From Mycolicibacterium porcinum (GTDB lineage Bacteria; Actinomycetota; Actinomycetes; Mycobacteriales; Mycobacteriaceae): a stretch of DNA of 37,044 nt. The position numbers and the translations under genes were made by a program. The stretch lies in the NCBI GenBank assembly GCA_002086835.1, contig MVIG01000037.1, positions 1 to 37,044 on the forward strand. Reading direction: 5' to 3'. The notes beneath the pieces are model-generated. The model ran no database searches. It saw only the letters and a program-made list of their open reading frames with translations, and was not told the origin of the DNA. Positions within the stretch are counted from its first letter, which is position 1. The number at the start of each line of letters is the position of its first letter. This document shows positions 16,816 through 24,801 of the stretch, piece after piece.

Positions 16816-17122
16816 TGCTGGTCCTGCTCAAAGATCCTCGGACTCATCTGCCGTTCATCCTCCTGCCGCCGGCTGACGCCCCCAAGAATGGTCTGGGTCA
16901 CATCCGCGCCACATCCGTAGCTACGTGTCCCGACTACGTACGTAGCGGTTGTCGACGCTTACCCGCCCTTAAAAATAGGAGCCGGCCGCTGACAAACCGG
17001 GGCCGGTCCGGTTATTGTGTGCCGCAACGCGTCAGCGATCGGCGCCGCCTCGGCTTCTTCTGAAACCTAATAGGCACATAATCTTTCGGCTTTCTCGAAG
17101 CGCCACCCGCTATGGAGGTTCC
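16816..17122. other. Divergent intergenic region between yrbEA and the FprB-like gene (307 bp)
   Basis: No gene is visible here. It must contain both divergent promoters. Towards yrbEA it holds the motif described at 16907-16958, including the perfect 12-bp palindrome CTACGTACGTAG at 16934-16945 and GTAGCTAC at 16917-16924. Towards the FprB-like gene, TAATCT at 17079-17084 is a possible -10 element about 39 nt before the start codon, with no convincing -35. A GC-rich stretch ACCGGGGCCGGTCCGGT lies near 16996-17012. The AT-rich run TTAAAAATAGGA at 16969-16980 stands out from the local composition. Confidence 0.6.
16907..16958 (-). promoter_or_regulatory. Shared operator/promoter-like motif upstream of yrbEA
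   Basis: ACTACGTA at 16933-16940, 8 nt, then TTGTCGACGC at 16949-16958: every one of these 18 positions and the spacing match the copy at 7646-7671 upstream of the P450 gene. CGCCACATCCGTAG at 16907-16920 is the weaker second shared block. In this copy the TACGTA half is extended to the palindrome CTACGTACGTAG. The conserved layout in front of two adjacent operons suggests a binding site for a common regulator. Confidence 0.65.
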
Positions 17123-18718
17123 ATGCCGTACGTCATCACGCAGAACTGCTGCAAGGACGCCAGCTGCGTGCCGGTGTGCCCGGTCGACTGCATCAGGCCC
17201 AACCGGGATTCCGCCGGCACCGAGATGCTCTACATCGATCCCGGCACCTGTATCGACTGCGGGGCCTGCCAGGAAGTCTGTCCGGTCGACGCGATCTACA
17301 GCGCCGATCAGCTCCCGCAGCCACTGGCACCGTTCGCCGGACTCAACGCGGCATACTTCGACGCCCACCCGCTGCGCCCGGCCGATCCACCGGTCCCACC
17401 CGCCCGCCGGACCTCACATCCGTCCACCCTGCGGGTGGCGATCGTCGGTGCCGGCCCGGCGGGATGTTACGCGGCTACCGAGCTGCTGGGCGTACGCAAT
17501 ATCGAGATCGAGCTGTTCGACCGGCTGCCAACACCTTTCGGCCTCATCCGGGCCGGGGTCGCACCCGACCATCAAGCCACCAAGAATGTGGTGCGGGTGT
17601 TCGATCGCGGGCTCGCCGACCCCCGGTTGCACTGCCATTTCAATGTGGAGATCGGCACCCGGATCACCCATGCCGATCTGCTGGCCCACCATCACGCGGT
17701 CATTTATGCCGTCGGGGCCTCTGCCGGCCGCAAGCTCGGAATCGGCGGCGAACCGTTGCCGGGTCACCACAGCGCGGCCGACTTCGTGTCCTGGTACAAC
17801 GGCCACCCCGACGCCGCAGACATCGAGGTCAACACCAGCCACCTGCGCGCGGTGATCACCGGCAACGGCAACGTTGCCCTCGACATCGCCCGGATGCTAC
17901 TGCTGGACCCGGATCGACTCGCGGTCACCGACATCGCCGACCACGCCTTGGACACCCTGTCGCGCAGCATGATCCGGGAAGTAGTGGTCCTGGCCCGGCG
18001 GGGACCGCGCGACGCGGCCTTCTCGGTCGGCGAGTTTCTGGCCCTCGGCGATCTGGACGGGGTGGACATCCAGCTGGTGGGAGCCGACGACCTCACCGGC
18101 CGGCCCGGTGACGATGTGGAAACCGCAGCCAAACTCGACCTCGCCCGCAGTTACGCGGCCCGGTCCATCTTGCCCGGCAACAAGCGACTGGTCCTGCGGT
18201 TTCACACCGAGCCGGTCGAATTGCTCGGCCCCGACCGGGTCCGCGCCCTACGGGTCCGCGAGACGGGCGCGGCCGGGGGCGGCGACGAGATACCAGCCGG
18301 GCTCGTGATCTCGGCCATCGGTTACCGCGGCCGGCCGGTCGAGGGGCTCGGCTTCGACGATGAGCGTGGCATCGTCCCCAACGACCGCGGGAAGGTGGTC
18401 GATGCGCCGGGTGCCTACGTCACCGGCTGGATCAAGCGCGGTCCGCGCGGCGTGATCGGCACCAACCGAATCTGCGCAGCCGAGACGGTAGCGGCGCTGC
18501 TCTCAGATTTCGATGCCGGGCTGCTGGACCGCGAGATCAGCGACCGCCAGGCCCTGGGTGAACTCCTGACCGACCGTGGGATCACCGAGATCGGCTGGCC
18601 CGGATGGTTGTCCATCGATGCGGCCGAACGGGCCCGGGGCGCGCAGGTATCGCGTCCGCGCCGAAAGTTCGTCACGGTGGACTCCCTGCTCGGATCTGCG
18701 CTGAGCCGCTCGACCTAG
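17123..18718 (+). CDS. FprB-type fusion: 7Fe/8Fe-like ferredoxin domain plus adrenodoxin-reductase-like NADPH oxidoreductase
   Basis: A 531-residue two-domain protein. Residues 1-65 are a ferredoxin with C9, C15, C19, C23 and a classical C43-IDCGACQEV-C53-P cluster motif. From about residue 105 an FAD domain begins (VAIVGAGPAGCYAA), followed by PFGLIRAGVAPDHQATK, an NADPH-binding GNGNVALDIAR segment and the adrenodoxin-reductase end motif GWIKRGPRGVIGTN. This is the layout of M. tuberculosis FprB (Rv0886). It transfers electrons from NADPH to ferredoxins or P450s. The ATG at 17123 has GGAGG 4 nt upstream. Its divergence from the mce operon and nearness to a P450-ferredoxin pair make it a likely electron source for that pathway. 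Confidence 0.92.
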   Translation: MPYVITQNCCKDASCVPVCPVDCIRPNRDSAGTEMLYIDPGTCIDCGACQEVCPVDAIYSADQLPQPLAPFAGLNAAYFDAHPLRPADPPVPPARRTSHPSTLRVAIVGAGPAGCYAATELLGVRNIEIELFDRLPTPFGLIRAGVAPDHQATKNVVRVFDRGLADPRLHCHFNVEIGTRITHADLLAHHHAVIYAVGASAGRKLGIGGEPLPGHHSAADFVSWYNGHPDAADIEVNTSHLRAVITGNGNVALDIARMLLLDPDRLAVTDIADHALDTLSRSMIREVVVLARRGPRDAAFSVGEFLALGDLDGVDIQLVGADDLTGRPGDDVETAAKLDLARSYAARSILPGNKRLVLRFHTEPVELLGPDRVRALRVRETGAAGGGDEIPAGLVISAIGYRGRPVEGLGFDDERGIVPNDRGKVVDAPGAYVTGWIKRGPRGVIGTNRICAAETVAALLSDFDAGLLDREISDRQALGELLTDRGITEIGWPGWLSIDAAERARGAQVSRPRRKFVTVDSLLGSALSRST

Positions 18719-21039
18719 CCGCCGACCGCATTCTGGTGGGCCACCCAGGCGGCGATCTGCGTGCGGTTGTTGAAGCCCAGCTTGGCCATCACGTGCTGGA
18801 CATGGGCTTCCACCGTTCGCCGCGATAGCACCAGCTCATCGGCGATGTCCTGATTGCTGTAGCCCAGCGCGATGAGTTCGGCGATCTGACGTTCCCGCTT
18901 GGTGGGTTTGGCGATGCCGTCGGAACCTCCGCTGGGCACGGGAACTTCCAGTGCGAAGGCCATCGATTCGTCCAAGGTCATCTGGTTACCCCGGCGGTGG
19001 GCGGCCTGAAACGGTCGCTCGCCCAGCCTGCGGGCGAGTTTGGCGCTGTGGTCTCGGTGCCGGTTGAAGCCGGGAACGGTGGCCACCGACATTCCCATGC
19101 CGTGCCAGATTCGGTCTGCCGCACCCAGCAGCACCGCGGCCCGCTCCAGCTTGCCGTCGCCGGCGGCCACCCAGGCGATGCCCTCGATGGCCTCGGCAAT
19201 CCCGATGTGGTCCCGCAGGGGACGCTTGAGATCGAGTGCCGCACGCAATAATTCGGACGCCTCGGCCAGCTCTCCGCGATTCCAGGCGTCCATTCCAGCG
19301 GCCCAGAGCGAACTGGACCAGGCCCAGGTCTCGCCATAGGGCACAGTCAGCTCGCGACATCGGCGGTGGGCCTCGGCGACCCGGTCGGATTCACCACGCA
19401 GCATCGAGACGATCGCGTAGAGCACCAGGGTGATGGCCGACCCGGCCTGATCATCGGCGGCTTCGAACTGTCCCAGGGCGCGCTCCAGCAACGCGGCCGC
19501 CTGTTCGGTGTCGTCCCGCATCAACGCCAACAATCCCTGCGCTTGTACGACGTAGGCGCGGCCGCTGGCATCGGCCTCGACCATCTGGTCGGCCTCGTCG
19601 AGCATCCGGGCGCCCGCGTCCAGCTCTCGGCGCAGGATGCACAGGCTGGCCGCCGCGTACAGGCCGTGGATCCGGACCGGGCCCGGTTCGGGCACCGCGG
19701 CAAGCAGCCGCTCGGTCCAGTAGCTGCCCTCGGCCAGCAGACCGCTCATCATCCAGTATTGGTACAGCGCACCGGCCATCTGTAGTCCGGCCGCTGCCTC
19801 CCCCGGCTCGGCGAAGCAGAAATCCAGAGCGGCACGCAGATTCGCGATGTCGGCGCGTAGCAGTTCCTGGCTTTCGGCGAGCCCGGGAGCACGCCAGTCC
19901 AGCATCGCCCGCTTGACCACTGCGAGGTACCAGTCCCGGTGCCGGCGCCGCCAAAGGGTGACGTCCGCACCGTCGTCGCCGAGCTTGTTCAGCCCGAACT
20001 GACGGATCGTCTCCAGCAGCCGGTACCGGACCCGCCCGCAGCCCTCCTCGCGGATCAGGATCGACTTGTCCACCAGGGAGGTCAGCAGCGGCAGAATTTG
20101 ATCGGCCGGTATTCGATCATCGGCGCAAATCCCCTCAGCCGCAGAAAGTTCCACACCACCGGAGAACACCGAGACTCGGCCCCACAACAGCTGCTCCGAG
20201 AGCGAGCAGATGTCGTAGCTCCACGACATCGAGGCACTCAAGGTGCGCTGGCGGGCCGGGCCGCCGCGCCGGCCGCTGTCGAGTAGGTCGGGCCGGGCGG
20301 CCAGCAGTTCCACCAGCTGCTCCAGCGACAGCGCGCGCAGCCGCACCGCGGCCAGCTCGACGGCCAGCGGTATCCCGTCGAGCATCCGGCACAGTTCGGC
20401 GACCGCACGGTGATTGGCCTCGGTCAGTTTGAAGCCAGGCACAACCGAAACGGCCCGCTCGACGAACAATCGGACCGCATCGTATTGAGCGAGACCGTCG
20501 AAGGGGCAATCTGCCGCCGGCACCTCCAGCGGCAGAGTGGGAAAGACGTTCTCACCCACCACCGCGATCGGCTCCCGGCTGGTCGCCAGGATGCTCACCC
20601 GCGAGCAGGCGATCAGCAGTTCGTCGATCAGGTGGGCGCAGGCTCCGACCAGATGCTCGCAGTTGTCCAGCACCAGCAACCGGTGCGAATCGGTCAGGTA
20701 ATCGACGAGAGTGTCCGCATTCCAGCGGTGCACCGACCCACGGAACCCCAACGCGTCGCCTACCAACTCGCACAACAGCTGGTCGTCATGCAGGTCGGCC
20801 AGCGACACGTAGGCGATGCCGTCCGGGAAGGAACCGCGCACCCGATTCGCGGCCTGGATCGCCAGCCGGGTCTTCCCGGCTCCTCCGACCCCGGTCAGCG
20901 TGACCAGCCGTTCTCTGGTCAGCAGGCGGACCAGCTGCTTGAGCTCGTTGGACCGCCCGACGAATCGCGTTGCGTCGGCGGGCAAATCATCAGCGAGTCG
21001 ACGAGGAGGATCGGATTCAGGCAAATCCATCTGACGCAT
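18715..21039 (-). CDS. Large LuxR-family regulator with NTPase (AAA/NB-ARC-like) and helical-repeat domains
   Basis: A 774-residue regulator. Walker A GVGGAGKT is at residues 50-57, Walker B LLVLDNCEH with D125, then an NB-ARC-type winged region (GIPLAVELAAVRLRALS), a long TPR-like helical middle, and a C-terminal LuxR HTH of about 65 residues (KPTKRERQIAELIALGYSNQDIADELVLSRRT, written here in outline: TKRERQIAELI then GYSNQDIADEL). Such proteins bind ATP and an effector and activate transcription. The target is unknown; both the mce/P450 motif and the bkd-hxl operon are close. It converges on the FprB-like gene: the two stop codons share CTAG at 18715-18718. A second Met three codons in is an alternative start. 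Confidence 0.9.
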   Translation of the reverse strand: MRQMDLPESDPPRRLADDLPADATRFVGRSNELKQLVRLLTRERLVTLTGVGGAGKTRLAIQAANRVRGSFPDGIAYVSLADLHDDQLLCELVGDALGFRGSVHRWNADTLVDYLTDSHRLLVLDNCEHLVGACAHLIDELLIACSRVSILATSREPIAVVGENVFPTLPLEVPAADCPFDGLAQYDAVRLFVERAVSVVPGFKLTEANHRAVAELCRMLDGIPLAVELAAVRLRALSLEQLVELLAARPDLLDSGRRGGPARQRTLSASMSWSYDICSLSEQLLWGRVSVFSGGVELSAAEGICADDRIPADQILPLLTSLVDKSILIREEGCGRVRYRLLETIRQFGLNKLGDDGADVTLWRRRHRDWYLAVVKRAMLDWRAPGLAESQELLRADIANLRAALDFCFAEPGEAAAGLQMAGALYQYWMMSGLLAEGSYWTERLLAAVPEPGPVRIHGLYAAASLCILRRELDAGARMLDEADQMVEADASGRAYVVQAQGLLALMRDDTEQAAALLERALGQFEAADDQAGSAITLVLYAIVSMLRGESDRVAEAHRRCRELTVPYGETWAWSSSLWAAGMDAWNRGELAEASELLRAALDLKRPLRDHIGIAEAIEGIAWVAAGDGKLERAAVLLGAADRIWHGMGMSVATVPGFNRHRDHSAKLARRLGERPFQAAHRRGNQMTLDESMAFALEVPVPSGGSDGIAKPTKRERQIAELIALGYSNQDIADELVLSRRTVEAHVQHVMAKLGFNNRTQIAAWVAHQNAVGG

Positions 21040-21076
21040 CCTAGTTCGTAGGGCAAGAGATGCCGTCGATTCGACT

Positions 21077-21090
21077 CGGCGGCACCGCCG
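21077..21090 (-). terminator. Weak hairpin after hxlA
   Basis: CGGCGG-CA-CCGCCG is a perfect GC-only inverted repeat starting 8 nt beyond the hxlA stop, in the 58-bp gap before the LuxR-type gene. There is no U-run after it, so it would at best slow or partially stop transcription. The next gene lies on the same strand and could be read through. Confidence 0.3.
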
Positions 21091-21097
21091 TTGCCGG

Positions 21098-21727
21098 CTA
21101 CTGCGTCAACGCCGCCTTGAGTTCGGCAGCCGCACCGGCGGGGTCGTCGGCACCGTAGATCGCGCCCCCGGCGACGGCAACCTCCGCGCCGGCCGCCCGC
21201 ACCGCCGCGATGCTGGTCACATTCACTCCGCCGGCCACCGCGAACGGCACCCCGGCGATCTGACCGTCATCGAGCAGCGTCTGCACCGAGTACCCGGGTT
21301 GGGCCTGCTCGTCGAGGCCGGCGTGAAGTTCCACGAACGCCACACCGAGCTTGACCACCTGCTGGGCCCGTTCCACCCGGTTGGGCACCCCGATCAGGTC
21401 GGCCACAACTGCCTTACCGTGCTTCTCGGCGGCCTCCACCGCGCCACGCACGGTGGGATCACCGGCGGTGCCGAGGACGGTCACCAGATCGGCACCCGCG
21501 GCGAAGGCCAAATCGGCTTCCAGAAATCCCGCGTCCGCGGTCTTCATATCGGCCAGCACCTGCTTGTCGGGGTGTGCCGCCTTCACCGCGCTGATCACGC
21601 CGAGGCCCGCACTTTTGATCAGGGGCGTGCCGAGTTCGATGATGTCGACGTGGTCGGCGACCTTGTTGGCCAGGGTCAGCGCGTCAGCTGTGGTCAGTAG
21701 ATCTATGGCTACCTGCAGTTTTGTCAT
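21098..21727 (-). CDS. hxlA: 3-hexulose-6-phosphate synthase (formaldehyde fixation, RuMP pathway)
   Basis: A 209-residue TIM-barrel enzyme of the orotidine-decarboxylase superfamily. It condenses formaldehyde with ribulose 5-phosphate to D-arabino-3-hexulose 6-phosphate. Evidence: the opening LQVAIDLL with D9, DIIELGTPLIKSAGL, the catalytic D60-M-K62-TA-D65 motif, AGADLVTVLGTAGD, and a C-terminal AVAGGAIYGADDP phosphate-binding loop; the whole closely resembles the HPS of Mycobacterium gastri as I remember it. The related 3-keto-L-gulonate 6-phosphate decarboxylase is less likely because hxlB is adjacent. AGGAGG lies 4 nt before the ATG at 21727, so the long upstream frame is not used. Last gene of the bkd-hxl operon. 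Confidence 0.92.
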   Translation of the reverse strand: MTKLQVAIDLLTTADALTLANKVADHVDIIELGTPLIKSAGLGVISAVKAAHPDKQVLADMKTADAGFLEADLAFAAGADLVTVLGTAGDPTVRGAVEAAEKHGKAVVADLIGVPNRVERAQQVVKLGVAFVELHAGLDEQAQPGYSVQTLLDDGQIAGVPFAVAGGVNVTSIAAVRAAGAEVAVAGGAIYGADDPAGAAAELKAALTQ

Positions 21728-21752
21728 ATTTCCTCCTGTTATCTGGTGACGG

Positions 21753-22313
21753 TCAGCCGATATTGGCGTGTCGGCTCCAGAGCTGTTCGGCGGTCTGGTC
21801 GGTGGCGTCCCACAGGGCATGGAACAGCGCGTCGAAGGCGAGCAGGACCGATTGCTCGAACAAGCTGCCCGCGTACTGCCGGCTCACCGAACCGCTGTGG
21901 TCCTGCTTTTCAGTGCCGGCCAGGTGCAGGACCTCATCGGCGCGTCGAGCCAGCAGTGACTCCGGTGCGGTGGTGATGGCCACCACCGACGCCCCGACGG
22001 CGCGGGCGGTGTCGGCGGCGTCGACCACCTCTACGGTGGTGCCGGACCCGGAGACCGCGAGCAGCAGATCGTCCGCTCCGATCGCCGGGGCGGTCACCTC
22101 GCCGGCCACATGCACCCTCAGCCCGAGGTGCATGAGTCGCATCGCGGCCATCTGGCCCGCGAGTCCACTGCGGCCGCTGCCGATGACGTAGATCGACCGG
22201 GCCCGCATTACCCGCGCGGCAGCCCGATCCCAGGCATCCGCGTCGATCGCATCGAGTACCCGGCGGGTTTCGTCGACGACCACCCGCCGTCCGTCACCGA
22301 ACGCGGTGCTCAC
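21753..22313 (-). CDS. hxlB: 6-phospho-3-hexuloisomerase (SIS domain)
   Basis: A 186-residue SIS-domain isomerase converting the hexulose 6-phosphate made by HxlA into fructose 6-phosphate. The sugar-phosphate site motifs are IGSGRSGLAG near residue 44 and SGSGTT at 88-93; the family end block AGSLFEQSVLLAFDALFHAL is present, with a likely catalytic Glu in LFEQ. Its GTG start overlaps the stop of the leucine-type dehydrogenase gene (GTGA) and hxlA follows after 25 nt, so the two RuMP enzymes are coupled to the amino-acid operon. Together they turn formaldehyde and ribulose 5-phosphate into a glycolytic intermediate. Confidence 0.92.
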   Translation of the reverse strand: MSTAFGDGRRVVVDETRRVLDAIDADAWDRAAARVMRARSIYVIGSGRSGLAGQMAAMRLMHLGLRVHVAGEVTAPAIGADDLLLAVSGSGTTVEVVDAADTARAVGASVVAITTAPESLLARRADEVLHLAGTEKQDHSGSVSRQYAGSLFEQSVLLAFDALFHALWDATDQTAEQLWSRHANIG

Positions 22314-23371
22314 CGGCCCCGTCCCAACCGGTCGTCGGCGATCTGTCTGGCGGCGCGGGCCGGTGTGCTGTCATGCCGTTCGGCGCGCTGCAGGATGTCG
22401 AGGACCACGCTTTCCAGTTGCCCGATCTGGTTGCGGGCCTCGGCCAGGGTCCGGCCGTCCCGCTCGGCGGCCACCTGGATGAGCCCGCCGGCGTTGGCCA
22501 CGTAGTCCGGCACCCAGACGATTCGCCTGCCGAACAGTTGTTCTTCCACCTCGTCACCGGCGAGCTGGTTGTTGGCGGCCCCGCACACGATCGAAGCCCG
22601 AAGCGCGGCAACCGATTCCGGCGTCAGGCTGCCGCCGAGGGCGCACGGTGCGTAGACATCGACGGCGGCGTCGAAGAGGCTCTCGACAATCGGCAGGTCC
22701 GGATGGGTCTGGGCGAGCCGGGCCCGCGCCGGCGCATAGTGCTCGCTGACGACCACCTCGGCACCGGCATCCAGCAGCAGATCGACGAGGCAGGAGCCGA
22801 CCTTGCCCGCTCCTTCCACACCCACCCGCATCCCGCGCAGGCTGCGGTTCGTCGTCGACGCCGCGGCCCGGATGGCCACGAACACCCCGAGTGCGGTCGA
22901 CAAGCTGCTGTCCCCGAAACCGCCGGACGCCTCGGTGCGGCCCACCAGATACCGGGTGGTCTCACCGATCACATCGAGATCGGCCGACGTGGTGCCGACG
23001 TCCGCCGCGGTGACGTACCGACCCTCGAAGGAGTCGACGAATCGCCCGTAGGCCCGCAGCAACTCAGGTGTTTTCAGCGCCACCGGATCACCGATGATCA
23101 CGGCCTTGCCACCACCGAGCGGAAGGCCGGCCGCGGCCGCCTTGTAGGTCATACCCACGCTCAACCTGCGCACATCGGTCAGCGCCGCGGCATCGTCGGG
23201 GTACGGGTAGAACCGGGTGCCGCCGAGGGCCGGCCCCAGCCGGGTGTCGTGCACGGCGATGATCGCGCGCAGGCCGGTGGCCGGATCCTCGCAGGTTCGG
23301 ACTTCTTCATAGCCGGGCACATCGAGCTGCTCGATGTGCAGCGTGTCGGAGGCGGCGCCGCCGGTAACCAT
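22310..23371 (-). CDS. Leucine/valine-type amino-acid dehydrogenase (Glu/Leu/Phe/Val dehydrogenase family)
   Basis: A 353-residue NAD-dependent dehydrogenase converting branched-chain or aromatic amino acids to 2-oxo acids and ammonia. The motifs are GPALGGTRFYPYP, MTYKAAAAGLPLGGGKA with substrate Lys77 and catalytic Lys89, and a Rossmann GVEGAGKVGS. The length and the GGGK context fit leucine or valine dehydrogenase rather than the longer glutamate dehydrogenases; the exact substrate cannot be fixed. The ATG at 23371 has GAGGAGA just upstream and lies 11 nt after the lpd stop. The product is the natural substrate for the 2-oxo acid dehydrogenase encoded just before it. Confidence 0.88.
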   Translation of the reverse strand: MVTGGAASDTLHIEQLDVPGYEEVRTCEDPATGLRAIIAVHDTRLGPALGGTRFYPYPDDAAALTDVRRLSVGMTYKAAAAGLPLGGGKAVIIGDPVALKTPELLRAYGRFVDSFEGRYVTAADVGTTSADLDVIGETTRYLVGRTEASGGFGDSSLSTALGVFVAIRAAASTTNRSLRGMRVGVEGAGKVGSCLVDLLLDAGAEVVVSEHYAPARARLAQTHPDLPIVESLFDAAVDVYAPCALGGSLTPESVAALRASIVCGAANNQLAGDEVEEQLFGRRIVWVPDYVANAGGLIQVAAERDGRTLAEARNQIGQLESVVLDILQRAERHDSTPARAARQIADDRLGRGR

Positions 23372-23382
23372 TGCTCTCCTCA

Positions 23383-24801
23383 TCAGATGTTGATGGCGTG
23401 ACCCTGCAGGCCGTGAACGGCCTCGGCAATCGCCTCGCCCAGGCTGGGGTGGATGTGTACGTTGCGAGAGATCTCGAACGAGCCGAGCTCCCACTTCTGC
23501 GCGAGCGTGAGCTCGGGAAGCAGTTCTGCGGCGTCCGCACCGATGACGTGGCCGCCGAGCAGCGCGCCATCACGGTCGGCGATGAGCTTGACGAACCCGC
23601 CGGCGTCACCGAGGCTGTGCGCCTTGCCATTTGCCGAGAACGGGAACTTGGCGACCCGCACCTCGTCGTGTTCGGCGCGGGCCTGCTGTTCGGTGAGCCC
23701 GAACGAGGCGACCTGGGGCTGACAGAAGATCGCCCTGGGCATCATCCGGTAATCGCCGAGCTCCATGGTGGTGGCCCCGGCTATGGTCTCGGCCGCGACC
23801 ACTCCCATCGCCTCGGCCACGTGCGCCAATTGCAGTTTCATCGTGACATCGCCGATCGCATGGATGTGCGGGGCGGTGGTGCGCATGCGGTCATCGATGA
23901 TGATCGCGCCGCGCTCATCGACCCCCACACCTGCGGCTTCCAGGCCCAGCCCGTCGGAATTAGCCTCGAAACCGATTGCCACCAGAACCAGGTCGGCGGT
24001 CTTGGAACCGGCCGCACCGTCGGCCTGCTGCCAGCTGACGGTGGACGAATCAGTATGGGTCTCCACGGTTTCGACCCGCGCTGCGGTGATGGTATCGATG
24101 CCAAGTTTGCGGTAGGCCTTGGCCAGTTCGCGGGAGACCTCGGCGTCCTCGGTGGGCACCACGCGGTCGGCGTATTCGACGATGGTGACCTCGGTGCCGT
24201 ACGCGTTCAGCACGTAGCCGACTTCCATGCCGATGGCCCCGGCGCCGACGATGACGATCGATCTCGGCGGCTCCGGGTCGAGGATCAGCTGCTCGTAGGT
24301 CACCACCCGAGCCGAACTCGGCACTCCCGGCAGCTGTTTCGGGCGCGCACCGGTCGCGATGATGGCGTGGCCGAAGCTCAGCGTGCACAGCTGACCGCCG
24401 GGGCCTCGGACCTCGACGGTGGTGGGCCCGGTGAAGGTGCCCCGACCGGCGACCTCGGTGATCCGGTTTTTCTTCATCAGGTAGTGGATGCCGGCGGCCC
24501 GGCCCTCGGCCACCTTGCGGCTGCGGTCGTGGGCGGTCCGGTAGCTGGCCTGCACCGCACCGCTGAGTCCGTAGTGCTGCGCTTCGTGACAGACCAGGCG
24601 GACGATCTCGGCGTTGCGCAACAACACCTTCGAGGGGATACAGCCGACGTTGAGGCAGACACCTCCCCAGTACTTGTCCTCGACGACGGCGACCGAGAGT
24701 CCCAACTGGGCGGCCCTGATCGCCGCGACGTATCCGCCGGGACCGGCACCGAGGACCACCACGTCGAAATGACGAGCGGCCTCATTATTGTTCTCTATCA
24801 A
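23383..24801 (-). CDS. lpd: Dihydrolipoyl dehydrogenase (E3) of the adjacent 2-oxo acid dehydrogenase
   Basis: A 472-residue flavoprotein reoxidising dihydrolipoyl-E2 with NAD. FAD-binding LGAGPGGYVAA begins at residue 17; the redox disulfide is C49-LNVG-C54 in GGVCLNVGCIPSK; the NAD site is VGAGAIGMEVG; and the C-terminal catalytic His is in NVHIHPSLGEA. The start appears to be a TTG at 24801 overlapping the E2 stop (TTGA); no better start is visible before the FAD motif. Mycobacterial BkdABC usually borrows LpdC encoded elsewhere, so a dedicated E3 inside the operon is notable. Confidence 0.92.
   Translation of the reverse strand: MIENNNEAARHFDVVVLGAGPGGYVAAIRAAQLGLSVAVVEDKYWGGVCLNVGCIPSKVLLRNAEIVRLVCHEAQHYGLSGAVQASYRTAHDRSRKVAEGRAAGIHYLMKKNRITEVAGRGTFTGPTTVEVRGPGGQLCTLSFGHAIIATGARPKQLPGVPSSARVVTYEQLILDPEPPRSIVIVGAGAIGMEVGYVLNAYGTEVTIVEYADRVVPTEDAEVSRELAKAYRKLGIDTITAARVETVETHTDSSTVSWQQADGAAGSKTADLVLVAIGFEANSDGLGLEAAGVGVDERGAIIIDDRMRTTAPHIHAIGDVTMKLQLAHVAEAMGVVAAETIAGATTMELGDYRMMPRAIFCQPQVASFGLTEQQARAEHDEVRVAKFPFSANGKAHSLGDAGGFVKLIADRDGALLGGHVIGADAAELLPELTLAQKWELGSFEISRNVHIHPSLGEAIAEAVHGLQGHAINI

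Noticed and set aside
21098-21727. HxlA as 3-keto-L-gulonate-6-phosphate decarboxylase or orotidine decarboxylase
   Set aside because: The same superfamily motif DxKxxD is shared, but the adjacent isomerase hxlB and close resemblance to mycobacterial hexulose-phosphate synthase favour the RuMP enzyme; no pyrimidine or ascorbate-pathway genes are nearby.
21098-22313. hxlAB as a recently acquired foreign insertion
   Set aside because: Base composition and codon use look the same as in the neighbouring genes, the junction with the dehydrogenase gene is a 4-nt coding overlap, and no repeat, integrase or attachment site is seen.
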